64,000 nt of DNA from Scytonema millei VB511283 (GCF_000817735.3 NZ_JTJC03000003.1:434001-498000); one strand, 5' to 3'. Positions 7,804 to 16,930 are shown, numbered from the stretch's first letter. Notes: generated by a model from the sequence alone, not told the origin. Numbers and translations are program-made.

Positions 7804-9192
7804 CTACTCCCTGCTCCCTTCATAAATAGGCAACTGTACCGTTAATGTTGTCCCCATACCCTCACCGTGGCTCTCTGCCCGGATTGTACCGCCATGTAGC
7901 TCGACTAATTGACGAGCGATCGCTAAACCAAGTCCTAAACCGCCGTAGGCACGAGTCATGCTACTATCTGCCTGTCGAAAATATTCAAATATGTAAGGGA
8001 GAAAATCTGCACTAATGCCTTTACCTGTATCGATGACTTGAATTTGGGTGTAGTTGGTAGTTGGTAGTTGGTTGACGGTAGACGCTGGCGCTACACTGCG
8101 TGAAGACGGTTGACGGTTGACAGTTAACGGTTGTTGCTCCCTCCGCTCCCTCAGCTCTCTGACTCTGCTCCCTGCACCGAAGCGCTCCCTGTCTTCCTTG
8201 TCTTCCTTGTCTTCCTTGTCTCCCTCAGCTCCCTCAGCTCTCTTCTCCCCCCTGCTCCCTGCACCGAAGCGCTCCCTGCTCCCTACTTCTGTAAGCGAGA
8301 TCTCTATCTGTCCCCCAGATGGAGTAAATTTTACTGCGTTAGAAAGTAGATTCCATACGACTTGCTGGAGGCGGCTGCTATCACCCCGCACCAGTCCTAC
8401 ATTCGGGTTCAAACTGAGTTCGATCTGAATTGATTTTGCTTCTGCTGCCAGAACTACGGTATCTAAGGCGGATGTAATTGTATTTGCCAGATCGACTATT
8501 TCCCAATTGAGCTTCAGCTTTCCTCTCAGAATGCGGGAGACATCTAATAGATCTTCAATTAATTGTGCTTGCAGCTTGGCATTGCGTTCGATGGTATCGA
8601 GGGCGCGATCGAACGTCGCTGGATCTAATTGCTTTGTTCGCAATAGTCGCGACCAACCTAAAATTGGGTTGAGGGGGGAACGAAGCTCGTGGGAGACGAT
8701 CGCCAAAAACTCGTCTTTAACCCGGTTTGCTTGCTCTGCTATTTCCTGCGCTGCCAATGCCCGATCGCGCATTTGGCGATATTCTTGGACTCTAAATGTG
8801 AGATCTGTAACATCTTGAATTGATAATAGGGCATAAAACTCATCACCCTCCAAGGCAGGCAACGAGGTGACAGTTGTATGCTGAATGCGCATTTGCCCTT
8901 GGGGTAGAGAGGCGGGAATTACGTGTTTGTGTAACTGAGAAGAAAAGATCGTGGGCGGTCCCCCTTGAAATATCTGCTGCAAGCGGTTGGCATACTGAGC
9001 TTGACGAAAGTGGGGATAGCGATCGCCGATACAAGTCCCTAACATTTCAGCTCTAGATAGCTTAGTCCATTCTTCTAAGCAGCTATTCCAAAACAAGATC
9101 GTTAGATCCGAACGCAAAATACAAGCCCCTAAAGGTACTTGGTCTAGAATACTAAACTTCTGCTGGGCTTGCTTCAGTTGCTCCATACTCAA
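7804..9192 (-). CDS. PAS-domain sensor histidine kinase with a repeat-derived insert
   Basis: The 462-residue product has a PAS-like domain (about 13-130), a short coiled coil and a HisKA domain with the phospho-acceptor His168 in IVSHELRSP. The ATPase domain has the N box NLLSNAVKFTP (281-291), G1 DTGKGIS (388-394) and G2 GGLGLGLAIA. No membrane segment is seen, so it is cytosolic. Residues about 304-381 are not kinase sequence. They are translated tandem repeats (KEDKEDKED, EGAEG, QPLTVNRQPS) placed between N box and G1. The gene ends a cheY-cheC-kinase unit, 54 bases after cheC, which suggests it feeds the chemotaxis-type system or acts with CheY. A receiver partner could also be elsewhere. 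Confidence 0.85.
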   Translation of the reverse strand: MSMEQLKQAQQKFSILDQVPLGACILRSDLTILFWNSCLEEWTKLSRAEMLGTCIGDRYPHFRQAQYANRLQQIFQGGPPTIFSSQLHKHVIPASLPQGQMRIQHTTVTSLPALEGDEFYALLSIQDVTDLTFRVQEYRQMRDRALAAQEIAEQANRVKDEFLAIVSHELRSPLNPILGWSRLLRTKQLDPATFDRALDTIERNAKLQAQLIEDLLDVSRILRGKLKLNWEIVDLANTITSALDTVVLAAEAKSIQIELSLNPNVGLVRGDSSRLQQVVWNLLSNAVKFTPSGGQIEISLTEVGSRERFGAGSRGEKRAEGAEGDKEDKEDKEDRERFGAGSRVRELRERREQQPLTVNRQPSSRSVAPASTVNQLPTTNYTQIQVIDTGKGISADFLPYIFEYFRQADSSMTRAYGGLGLGLAIARQLVELHGGTIRAESHGEGMGTTLTVQLPIYEGSRE

Positions 9193-9246
9193 AAATAAAT
9201 GGCGATCGCCAAAAATTTCAGCGCTAAACTATCATCTCTAATACAA

Positions 9247-9900
9247 CTATGCCACTTCTTCGATCGCTGCAATAAGTTGGTCGAACGTTTGCAATTCAAA
9301 TATAAAAATAAGATCGCCAATCACTTGAAGCTGTTCGATTGTAAAACTTGCTTGCGCCAATACAATTGTGGAGTCATCTGGCTCAACAGCAGCAAATAAA
9401 TTTTCTACAGTATCTTCCGTGTATGTAGGAATTAAGTAATTCATCCGCTGCTTCAATAGATTGCCCAGCGAACCTATTACGCCGTTGATGACAATATTAC
9501 CTACCTCGGTTAAAGTGCCAATTTTCACTGCATCAAGATCGGGAGAGCCTAGATCTTCTCCTGTGAGAATAGATACGAGTGTTGATGCACTCTCGGTAGG
9601 AAATACTAGCTCTGCGCTGCCATTAATGGAGCCTGAAAATTCCAACCTTACAGTAGCTAAATAGTTACTATTAAATCTAGCAATTAATTCTTGCTGCAAA
9701 TCTTCAACAGTGAATACCTGAATGAAGGGGATCTCCAGGCAGATGGGAAAACCAACCATTTCATTTAAGAGACTGGCAGCTCGACCCACGCCAATATTAA
9801 TCAACTCTTTTAAAGCATCAATTTGGTCTACTGTCAACTGCTTCACGAGAGATATACCTCTAGAAGCTAAAAACTTGTCGGACGGTTTGGCGTAGCTCAT
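9247..9900 (-). CDS. cheC: CheC-type CheY-P phosphatase
   Basis: The 217-residue product carries the two CheC/CheX/FliY signature helices: ALKELINIGVGRAA, with Glu32 and Asn35, and GTLTEVGNIVING, with Glu132 and Asn135. In this family these Glu/Asn pairs form active sites that remove phosphate from CheY-P. Both pairs are present, so it should be active at two sites. The first 41 bases overlap cheY in another frame, so translation is probably coupled. An internal start after residue 15 cannot be excluded. It is adjacent to cheY, its expected substrate. Confidence 0.85.
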   Translation of the reverse strand: MSYAKPSDKFLASRGISLVKQLTVDQIDALKELINIGVGRAASLLNEMVGFPICLEIPFIQVFTVEDLQQELIARFNSNYLATVRLEFSGSINGSAELVFPTESASTLVSILTGEDLGSPDLDAVKIGTLTEVGNIVINGVIGSLGNLLKQRMNYLIPTYTEDTVENLFAAVEPDDSTIVLAQASFTIEQLQVIGDLIFIFELQTFDQLIAAIEEVA

Positions 9901-10219
9901 CTTCTTTGGGTGGCTTATTGATAAAAGCAGCTGCTCCTAAGTTATATCCTCGCTGACGAGAACTTTCTTGAATATCTGCTGAGATAATAATTGTGGGAAT
10001 AGCCAATCCCTGTTCTTTTAAAGTTTGGATCAATTCAAACCCATTCATATCAGGCATGAGAATGTCTGTTACCAAGCAATCTGGAGCGCGATCGCGAACG
10101 ATACTTAATGCTTCTTTGCCGTTCGTCGCTTCCCAAATCTCATAGCCATCAGCTTGCAAAAATTTGCGAATCATCCGGCGGCTGAATGCAGCATCATCAA
10201 CTATTAAAACAGATATCAT
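9860..10219 (-). CDS. CheY-like single-domain response regulator
   Basis: The 119-residue product is a lone receiver domain: acidic pocket Asp8-Asp9 (VLIVDDAAFSRR), phospho-acceptor Asp52 in CLVTDILMPDMNG, Ser80 in IIISAD and Lys102 in FINKPP. The VDDAAFSRRMIRKFL start is typical of CheY of the chemotaxis type. With CheC encoded next and CheA divergently, it is the likely output regulator of this island. In a gliding or piliated cyanobacterium the target would be a type IV pilus motor, but that is inference. Confidence 0.9.
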   Translation of the reverse strand: MISVLIVDDAAFSRRMIRKFLQADGYEIWEATNGKEALSIVRDRAPDCLVTDILMPDMNGFELIQTLKEQGLAIPTIIISADIQESSRQRGYNLGAAAFINKPPKEDELRQTVRQVFSF

Positions 10220-10383
10220 TGCCGATCTTCTAAGCTATTCACTATCATATTATCGAAAAAATCAGCAGGAAGTATTTCACGCATCACTCACCAAAGACAA
10301 ATTGCAAATAACAAATTTACATCTACCGACAGTCAGTGTAGTATAGGCTATCAAATATATGATGTATTTAATTCCTATCAGTC

Positions 10384-12747
10384 ATGGAGTCACTCGAAAT
10401 CGATGACGATATCAAAGCATTTTTAGATGAAAGTTACGAAAATCTGAATCAGATCGAGCAAGTTATTCTCGATCTAGAAGGTAATTCTGCAAATTCCGAA
10501 CATTTAACTCGTATTTATCGCGCTCTCCATACAATTAAAGGTAATTGCGGTTTTTTACCATTGCCCAAACTAGAATCAGTCGCCCATGCAGGAGAAAATT
10601 TACTAGGCAAATTGCGGGAACAGCATTTCAATCTCAATCCTCAGATTGCCAGTACTTTACTTCAAACTGTCGATGCAATTCGCCAAATCTTAACCCAAGT
10701 TGAAGCGACAGGCAATGAGGGAGATGGTGATTATGCCGCATTAATCGCAGCGTTGCAGGGAGCGGGAGTCGGGAATCGGGAGTCGGGAGTCGGGGGGAAG
10801 AGAGCTGAGGGAGACAAGGGAGAGGGGAGAGCAATTCTAGCCACTAGCCACCAGTCACTAGTCACTGATAACTGTCAACCGTCAGCCGTCAACAATCAAC
10901 TACCGACTACCGACTACCAACTACCAACTACCAATCCATCAGACTCTACAATTCGGGTGAATGTGGAACTGCTCGATCGCGTGATGAATTTAGTGGGTGA
11001 GTTGGTTTTGGCTCGTAACCAAATGGTACAATTTGCCGAGACTGTAGCAGACTCAGACTTGACTGCGACTTGCCAACGATTGAATCGAGTGACGGCTCAG
11101 CTACAGGAAGAGGTGCTGAAAACTCGGATGCAACCTATTGCCACGATTTGGCAGAAATTTCCTCGCGTGGTGCGCGATTTGGCGATCGCCTCTGGAAAGC
11201 AGGTGCAAGTAGAAATGAATGGTGCGGATACGGAACTAGACCGCACTATTCTTGAAGCAATTAAAGACCCTTTAACTCACATTGTCCGCAATTGTATCGC
11301 TCACGGAATTGAAACACCGGAAATTCGCAGCAGTCGCGGGAAGTCGATTCAGGGTAAGCTTGCTCTCTCTGCTTGGCATGAAGGTGGCACTGTTAAGATT
11401 GAAATTAGCGATGATGGTAACGGGATCGATCCGCAACAGCTCAAACAGCAAGCGCAAAAACTCGGAATTCTCAGTGCAGTCGAAGCAGAAAAGATCGGCG
11501 AAGCGGAAGCACTAAATTTGATTTTTGTCTCGGGTTTTTCAACAGCAGCACAAGTCACCAATCTCTCTGGACGGGGTGTCGGGATGGATGTGGTGAAAAC
11601 CAATTTGGCAGCGATCGATGGCACGGTTGAGGTTAATAGCCAGGTAGAACAAGGAACAAAGTTTAAGCTGAAAATTCCCTTAACGCTGGCAATTATTCCT
11701 GCCTTGGTCGTTTATAGTGGGAACCATCGTTTTGCCATTCCTCAAGCAAGCATTCAAGAATTGGAGCAACTGGAAGTAGAGGCATCTTTGCTTGAGATTG
11801 AAACATTCTACGATATTCCTGTATATAGGTTGCGTGGCAAATTATTGCCTTTGGTCTATCTAAACCAAACATTACAACTACAGGCAGCAAGAGCCGATGC
11901 AGAGATTATTAATATAGTTGTTATCAATGCGGATAACTACTACTTTGGTTTAGTTATCGATGAAATTCAAGACATCCAAGATATTGTCGTCAAACCTTTG
12001 GGCAAACAACTGCGAGATGTCTCAGCTTTTGCGGGAGCAACAATTCTTGGTGATGGCAAAATCGCATTTATTATCGATGCCGTTGGTTTAGCAAATTGTG
12101 CTGGTGTGACTTCGCAATTACAGCAGCAACTGGCGATCGCCACAGCTACCGTATTAGAAGAACGCACGGGCGATCGCCAGTCGATCTTGCTTTTTCATGG
12201 CGGATCGGGCGCACGAATGGGTTTACTGATGTCTCAGATTTTCCGTTTAGAAGAATTCGATCCGAATGCGGTGGAAATTGTGGCAGATCGACCTGTAGTG
12301 CAATACCGAAATACAATTTTGCCTTTGATTTACTTGGATCGAATATTCGGTAATTCTGATTTTCCTGAAAGTAGATCCCCCCAACCCCCCTTGCCAAGGG
12401 GGGCAAAATCGCCTCAACTTGCCTCTGATGTTTCAGAAGGGCAATCTCCCCAACCCCCCTTGTCAAGGGGGGCAATCTTTCCCCAATCCTTGGAAAGGGA
12501 GGGTACAAATGAGCAAGATGATAAACTGCAAGTCATTGTTGTAGAGCTAGATCGAGAGCGCAGTCTTGGTTTGGTAGTAGAATGCATTCTCGATATTGTT
12601 GAGGAACCACTGGCGATCGCGGGTCATGCGACTCGATCCGGTATCCTGTATTTGGCAGCTATTCAGGGTCAAGTTACCGAGATTCTCGACCTGCATACAA
12701 TAGTTCAAATTGTCTATCCGTATTTACTTCAATCAGTTAACTGTTAA
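10384..12747 (+). CDS. cheA: Chemotaxis histidine kinase CheA with two CheW-like modules and two repeat-derived inserts
   Basis: The 787-residue product has an N-terminal Hpt domain with His49 in ALHTIKGN and a dimerisation helix pair starting VELLDRVMNLVGELVLARNQM (about 200). The ATPase domain has HIVRNCIAHGIE, DDGNGID and SGRGVGMDVVK. A CheW-like regulatory domain follows (about 435-575), then a second, more divergent one (about 600-780). Residues about 125-184, between Hpt and dimerisation domain, are translated STRRs. Residues about 663-706, inside the last module, are translated C/G-rich repeats (SPQPPLPRGA twice). It heads the plus-strand unit cheA-cheW-receptor-cheB-cheR. The kinase would phosphorylate CheY and CheB. 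Confidence 0.93.
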   Translation: MESLEIDDDIKAFLDESYENLNQIEQVILDLEGNSANSEHLTRIYRALHTIKGNCGFLPLPKLESVAHAGENLLGKLREQHFNLNPQIASTLLQTVDAIRQILTQVEATGNEGDGDYAALIAALQGAGVGNRESGVGGKRAEGDKGEGRAILATSHQSLVTDNCQPSAVNNQLPTTDYQLPTTNPSDSTIRVNVELLDRVMNLVGELVLARNQMVQFAETVADSDLTATCQRLNRVTAQLQEEVLKTRMQPIATIWQKFPRVVRDLAIASGKQVQVEMNGADTELDRTILEAIKDPLTHIVRNCIAHGIETPEIRSSRGKSIQGKLALSAWHEGGTVKIEISDDGNGIDPQQLKQQAQKLGILSAVEAEKIGEAEALNLIFVSGFSTAAQVTNLSGRGVGMDVVKTNLAAIDGTVEVNSQVEQGTKFKLKIPLTLAIIPALVVYSGNHRFAIPQASIQELEQLEVEASLLEIETFYDIPVYRLRGKLLPLVYLNQTLQLQAARADAEIINIVVINADNYYFGLVIDEIQDIQDIVVKPLGKQLRDVSAFAGATILGDGKIAFIIDAVGLANCAGVTSQLQQQLAIATATVLEERTGDRQSILLFHGGSGARMGLLMSQIFRLEEFDPNAVEIVADRPVVQYRNTILPLIYLDRIFGNSDFPESRSPQPPLPRGAKSPQLASDVSEGQSPQPPLSRGAIFPQSLEREGTNEQDDKLQVIVVELDRERSLGLVVECILDIVEEPLAIAGHATRSGILYLAAIQGQVTEILDLHTIVQIVYPYLLQSVNC

Positions 12748-12809
12748 CTGTTAACTGTTATCAGTTATCAGTTATCAGCGATCGGTGATAATCAATCAAC
12801 TACTTACAA

Positions 12810-13265
12810 ATGACAAAAATTCAGCAATATTGTACTTTCTTTATTAACAAAATTCATTTCGGGATCGACATCAAACAGGTACAAGAAGTCATTCGTCTTC
12901 CTGAGATAAATCCCGTACCACTTGCGCCTGTTGATATTTGTGGTTTAATTAATTTGCGCGGAAAAATTGTGACAGTCATCGATTTACAATATAGGTTAGG
13001 AATGGGTCAAAGCTTGCCGTCTTCTATCTCTTATCTAGAGTTAGATGAAGAATTTTTGGCTCATAACATTATTGTTCAAACCAAGGATGAGATTGCTGGC
13101 TTGCTCGTAGAAGACATAGGCGATATGTTGGAATTTACATCAGATCGCTTTGAGCCTTTACCCGCTACGTTAACGGGTCAAATGCGGAAAGTATTACGAG
13201 GTACATACTCATTATCACAAGGATTTTTAATGATTTTAGATATTGAAAAAGTTTTAAAAGTTTAG
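12810..13265 (+). CDS. cheW: CheW coupling protein
   Basis: The 151-residue product is a single CheW domain: YCTFFINKIHFGIDIKQVQEVIRL at the start, then NLRGKIVTVIDLQYRLG, the central block common to CheW proteins, and GLLVEDIGDMLEF. It links receptors to CheA in the cytoplasmic array. Sixty bases of CAGTTAT-type repeats separate it from cheA, so the ribosome site lies at the repeat border. Length is normal. Confidence 0.92.
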   Translation: MTKIQQYCTFFINKIHFGIDIKQVQEVIRLPEINPVPLAPVDICGLINLRGKIVTVIDLQYRLGMGQSLPSSISYLELDEEFLAHNIIVQTKDEIAGLLVEDIGDMLEFTSDRFEPLPATLTGQMRKVLRGTYSLSQGFLMILDIEKVLKV

Positions 13266-13375
13266 ATAAATCATTTCACGCAAAGCCGCAAAGACGCAGA
13301 GCGGATTCTCGTAGAATAGACGCAAAGAATACATTGCATACTCATATTTAAATTAGCAAGGGGTAAGTTCTACTA

Positions 13376-14859
13376 ATGGCTGATGCTAATCAATCCAGTC
13401 AACCATCCACAGAAAGCTTAGAGTCTTCAGAAAATTCTGAAAGATTATCAAATAGAAAAGTAACTCAAACGGGTAGTAAAACTAGAACGAGTACTAGGCA
13501 AAGAAGCGAGAATAAAACGCAACTACAACCGCTATTGAAAGCTATACAAGCGGTAAAAAATGGCGATCTAACTGTGCGTTTATCTGAAGAAAATGGGTTG
13601 GGTGAAGTTGCCAAAGAGTTCAACCAAATGGTAAGTCAAATCGATCTTTTCGCAGGCGAAGTGACGCGGGTAACGTGGGAATTGGGGACGGAAGGCAAAC
13701 TAGATGCTCGTGCTACCGTTGAGGGTGCTGCTGGGACTTGGAAAGAGCTAATCGACAACACAAATGCAATGTCTGCCAATCTCGCAGAGCAGATGAGAAG
13801 CATAGCTGATGTCACATCAGCTATATCTCAGGGTAATCTCTCTCAACAAATTGAAGCGCAAAATGCAGGAGAGTTTCAAGACTTGACGCAGAGCGTCAAT
13901 CAGATGATCGCCAATCTCAAAGCTTCCATGAAACAGATTGCCGATATATCAACTACAGTCGCTTCTGCTGCGGAAGAAACAACAGCAGTAAGCACCGAAA
14001 TGGCAGAAAACGCGACTCAAACTGCCGAACAAGCAACATCTGCTTCCGCATCCGCCGAACAAGTGAGTACCAATGCTACCAGCGTCGCTACAGCAGTAGA
14101 AGAAATGAACGCCAGCATCCGCGAGATTGCCAAAAACGCAGCTGTAGGAGCGCAGGTAGCCAATACAGCCGTTCAAACTGCCGATCGCACCAACGATACA
14201 ATTACTAAATTAGGGCAAAGTAGCGGTGAAATTGGCAAAGTCATCAAGGTGATTACATCTATTGCCCAGCAGACAAATTTATTAGCGCTGAATGCCACAA
14301 GTAAAAAGTTGCGGGGCGCTCAAATTCCTATCCCCGCCGCAAGCGGACGGGGCATTACGGAATTTGCCCTTCGGGACGCACTCCCGCTGTGTTCATGAAC
14401 GTGACAAGCCACGGGGAATCTACCCTTGATGAGATTGAAGCAGCAAGGGCAGGAGAGGCAGGTAAAGGTTTTGCTGTCGTGGCAAGTGAGGTGAAGGCAT
14501 TAGCTAAACAAACCGCCAGTGCTACAGAAGATATCAGTCAACGAATTGAAGCAATTCAAACCGATACAAAGAGCGCGATCGAGGCGATCGTTCAAATTAC
14601 TGATATTATCAATCAGATTAATGATATTCAAAATACGATTGCCAGTGCTGTAGAGGAGCAAACTGCAACAACAAATGAAATCTCCCGCAACGTTGCCGAA
14701 GCCGCCAAAGGTACTACTGATATTGCCAAAAATATTGGCATCGTCGCGCGTAACGCTCAAGCTACAACCGCAGGTGCTAGCAATACCTCCCAAGCAGCTA
14801 GCGAACTAGCCCGTATGGCAGTAGAACTGCAAAAAGTCGTAGATCGGTTTATTTACTAA
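13376..14859 (+). pseudogene. Soluble methyl-accepting chemotaxis protein, interrupted by a 134-bp insertion
   Basis: The first part (13376-14398) has a Ser/Arg-rich start and no membrane segment. HAMP-like repeats follow (LKAIQAVKNGDLTVRLSEENG and QGNLSQQIE), then the receptor signalling domain up to IAQQTNLLALNAT. The expected next residues [17 protein letters not shown] are present, but only after 134 extra bases, in a different frame, and continue to a normal end at 14859. The receptor tip that contacts CheA and CheW is therefore split. As read, the product is a 340-residue truncated protein, so signalling is probably lost. Joined, it would be a soluble receptor of about 448 residues of the kind common in cyanobacteria. 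Confidence 0.85.
14300..14433. mobile_element. 134-bp non-coding insertion in the receptor gene
   Basis: Bases between ACA (14297-14299) and ATT (14434-14436) are absent from any normal receptor gene; removing them restores the frame and the conserved [14 protein letters not shown] junction. The insert can fold into several hairpins: GCGGGG/CCCCGC, CCCCGCCG/CGG-A-CGGGG, GGGCA/TGCCC, CGTG/CACG near the 3' end. I see no clear target duplication or long inverted ends. The dense small hairpins resemble the ends of IS200/IS605-type elements, or a small structured RNA, but neither is proven. Confidence 0.65.
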
Positions 14860-14877
14860 TCCAATGACTCATGACTC

Positions 14878-15972
14878 ATGCCAAAAATCCGAGTTCTTGT
14901 AGTTGACGATGCAGTGGTTGTGCGCAACCGCCTGAGTAAGCTACTAGCTGAAGATCCAGAATTGGAAGTGGTGGGAGTAGCGGCGAATGGTCGCATTGCA
15001 CTAGCAAAAATTGCTCAACTCAATCCTGATGTGGCGATTTTGGATGTAGAAATGCCAGAAATGGATGGCTTAGCAACTTTAGCAGCGATCCGGCAGACCT
15101 ATCCTTATATTGCTGTGATTATGTTTAGCACTTTCACCCGCGCAGGGGCGATCGCAACTTTGGATGCTCTGTCTTTAGGTGCATCAGATTACGCTACCAA
15201 GCCGAGTCACTTAGGCAATATCGAAGCTATCCGCCAACATGTTTTTAACGACTTAGTACCGAAAATAAAACTGTTTGGGACAAAGCAAGTCAAAAGTCAA
15301 ACTAGTAGGGGCGCACAGCTGTGCGCCCCTACCAACTTCCGACTCCCGACTCCCGAATTCGGAATTCCGAATTCCGAATTCCGAATTCTCCCGACTCCCA
15401 AAATCGTAGCCATTGGCGTTTCTACCGGAGGACCAAATGCTTTAGCCATATTACTATCGCAGTTGCCAGCAGATTTTCCCGTACCCATTGCGATCGTGCA
15501 GCATATGCCACCCATGTTTACTCAGATGTTAGCAGAACGGCTGGCTGCCAAGTCTCGCTTAAAAGTAGCTGAAGCTGTTTCTGGGAGCGTGCTGGAGCCT
15601 GGACAGGTTTGGATTGCCCCAGGAGATTTTCATCTCTCCGTGCAACGGGATGGCAAGGTTGTGCGCCTAGTCACCCACCAAGCGCCACCAGAAAACTCTT
15701 GTCGTCCCTCCGTCGATGTCTTATTTAGCTCAGTCGCAGAAGTCTTTGGTGCCAGCGCGATCGCAATTGTCTTAACAGGTATGGGTCAAGACGGATTGCG
15801 GGGTTGCCAACAGCTCCGCGAGGCTGGGGGGCGAGTTTTAGTTCAAGATGAAGCGAGTAGCGTCGTTTGGGGAATGCCTGGGTTTGTAGCTAACGCCGGA
15901 CTTGCCGACCGAGTGTTGCCGATCGACCAGATGGCAGATGAAATGAGCCGCCTAGTGTGTAATAATACCTAA
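14878..15972 (+). CDS. cheB: Protein-glutamate methylesterase CheB with a repeat-derived linker
   Basis: The 364-residue product joins a receiver domain (acidic pair Asp10-Asp11, phospho-acceptor Asp56, KPS at 108-110) to a CheB methylesterase domain. The catalytic triad residues are Ser182 in IGVSTGGP, His209 in VQHMP and Asp305 in TGMGQDG. It demethylates or deamidates receptor glutamates. The interdomain linker (about residues 141-174) is made of a 28-bp palindromic repeat and GGAATTC-type repeats, seen as GAQLCAPTNF and EFGIPNSEFRI. It starts 18 bases after the receptor gene and precedes cheR, as usual. Confidence 0.93.
   Translation: MPKIRVLVVDDAVVVRNRLSKLLAEDPELEVVGVAANGRIALAKIAQLNPDVAILDVEMPEMDGLATLAAIRQTYPYIAVIMFSTFTRAGAIATLDALSLGASDYATKPSHLGNIEAIRQHVFNDLVPKIKLFGTKQVKSQTSRGAQLCAPTNFRLPTPEFGIPNSEFRILPTPKIVAIGVSTGGPNALAILLSQLPADFPVPIAIVQHMPPMFTQMLAERLAAKSRLKVAEAVSGSVLEPGQVWIAPGDFHLSVQRDGKVVRLVTHQAPPENSCRPSVDVLFSSVAEVFGASAIAIVLTGMGQDGLRGCQQLREAGGRVLVQDEASSVVWGMPGFVANAGLADRVLPIDQMADEMSRLVCNNT
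15305..15332. repeat. 28-bp perfect palindromic repeat inside cheB
   Basis: Arms GTAGGGGCGCACAG and its exact complement. Related copies occur at 56175-56203 (intergenic, with a different centre) and 59760-59787 (inside the PlsY-PPDK gene, two changes). It is a dispersed palindrome family that tolerates coding positions. Confidence 0.8.
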
Positions 15973-15998
15973 AATATAGTCAATATTTTTATCTAACA

Positions 15999-16850
15999 AT
16001 GTTAAGAGTCTGTAACAAGCAGACAGCAGACATTAGCAACATTAATTTTCAGTATCTTTGTCAGCTAGTTTATCAACATGCGGCGATCGTGCTGGATGTC
16101 AGTAAAGACTATTTAGCAGAGTTACACTTAAAACCAATAGCAGAAACGGCGGGATTTGGTTCCTTAAACAGTCTAGTAGAGCATTTGCGATCGCATCCAT
16201 TTAGCAATCTGCATGTCCGAGCGATCGAAGCTCTGCTCGTAACTGAAACATCATTTTTCCGCGATCGTTATCCATTTGAAGTACTCAAAAATTTCACGCT
16301 ACCAGAATTAATCTCGCGACGGGCAAAAGAGCGATCGCTCAAGATTTGGTGTGGAGCTTGCTCTAGCGGTCAAGAACCCTATAGCCTTGCGATATTGATC
16401 CGCGAACATTTTCCTCTACTCACAACTTGGGATTTGCAGATAATTGCCAGTGACTTTTCTAGTCATATCCTTGCCCGCGCTCGTCAAGGTCGCTACAGCC
16501 AGTGGGAAATTCAGCGCGGATTGTCCGTCGAGCTGCGAGAGAAATATTTTCAGTTTCAGCAACAGCAGCAGAACTGGCAGATTAAAGACAAGATCCGCCA
16601 GATGGTTGAGTTTCGTCAAATCAATCTCATCCACCCGTGGTTATCAATGCCAGCAATGGATATTATCTTCCTGCGAAATGTATTGATTTACTTTGATACT
16701 GAGACAAAAAAATCTACTCTCAAAAAAGTTAGACAGCAATTAAGACCGGACGGCTACTTATTTCTCGGTGGTGGTGAAACCACAATTTATCTCGATGAAT
16801 CGTTTGAACGAATACAGCAGGAAGGAGGCGTATGTTATCGTTTGCGGTAA
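15999..16850 (+). CDS. cheR: Chemotaxis methyltransferase CheR
   Basis: The 283-residue product has an N-terminal helical subdomain, the CheR motif TETSFFRDRYPFE near residue 85, the SAM-binding block IWCGACSSGQEPYSLAI and the late motif DIIFLRNVLIYFD. It methylates receptor glutamates with SAM. It closes the plus-strand unit after cheB (26-base gap). Start MLRVCNKQTAD is somewhat long for the family, so a later start is possible. Confidence 0.92.
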   Translation: MLRVCNKQTADISNINFQYLCQLVYQHAAIVLDVSKDYLAELHLKPIAETAGFGSLNSLVEHLRSHPFSNLHVRAIEALLVTETSFFRDRYPFEVLKNFTLPELISRRAKERSLKIWCGACSSGQEPYSLAILIREHFPLLTTWDLQIIASDFSSHILARARQGRYSQWEIQRGLSVELREKYFQFQQQQQNWQIKDKIRQMVEFRQINLIHPWLSMPAMDIIFLRNVLIYFDTETKKSTLKKVRQQLRPDGYLFLGGGETTIYLDESFERIQQEGGVCYRLR

Positions 16851-16852
16851 GC

Positions 16853-16930
16853 ATTTATCAGTTGTCAGTTATCAGTTATCGGTTATCAGTCAACTGTCAA
16901 CCGTCAACCGTCAACCGTCAACCGTCAACA
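16853..16930. repeat. STRR array (CAGTTAT and CCGTCAA units)
   Basis: About four CAGTTAT-type units are followed by five CCGTCAA units between cheR and the convergent helicase gene. Confidence 0.85.

Noticed and set aside
8117..8428. Plus-strand frames opposite the kinase insert
   Set aside because: They are translations of the reverse strand of repeat units and overlap a real gene.
13265..13376. Small gene between cheW and the receptor
   Set aside because: The gap holds GCAAAGACGCA-type repeats and no plausible frame.
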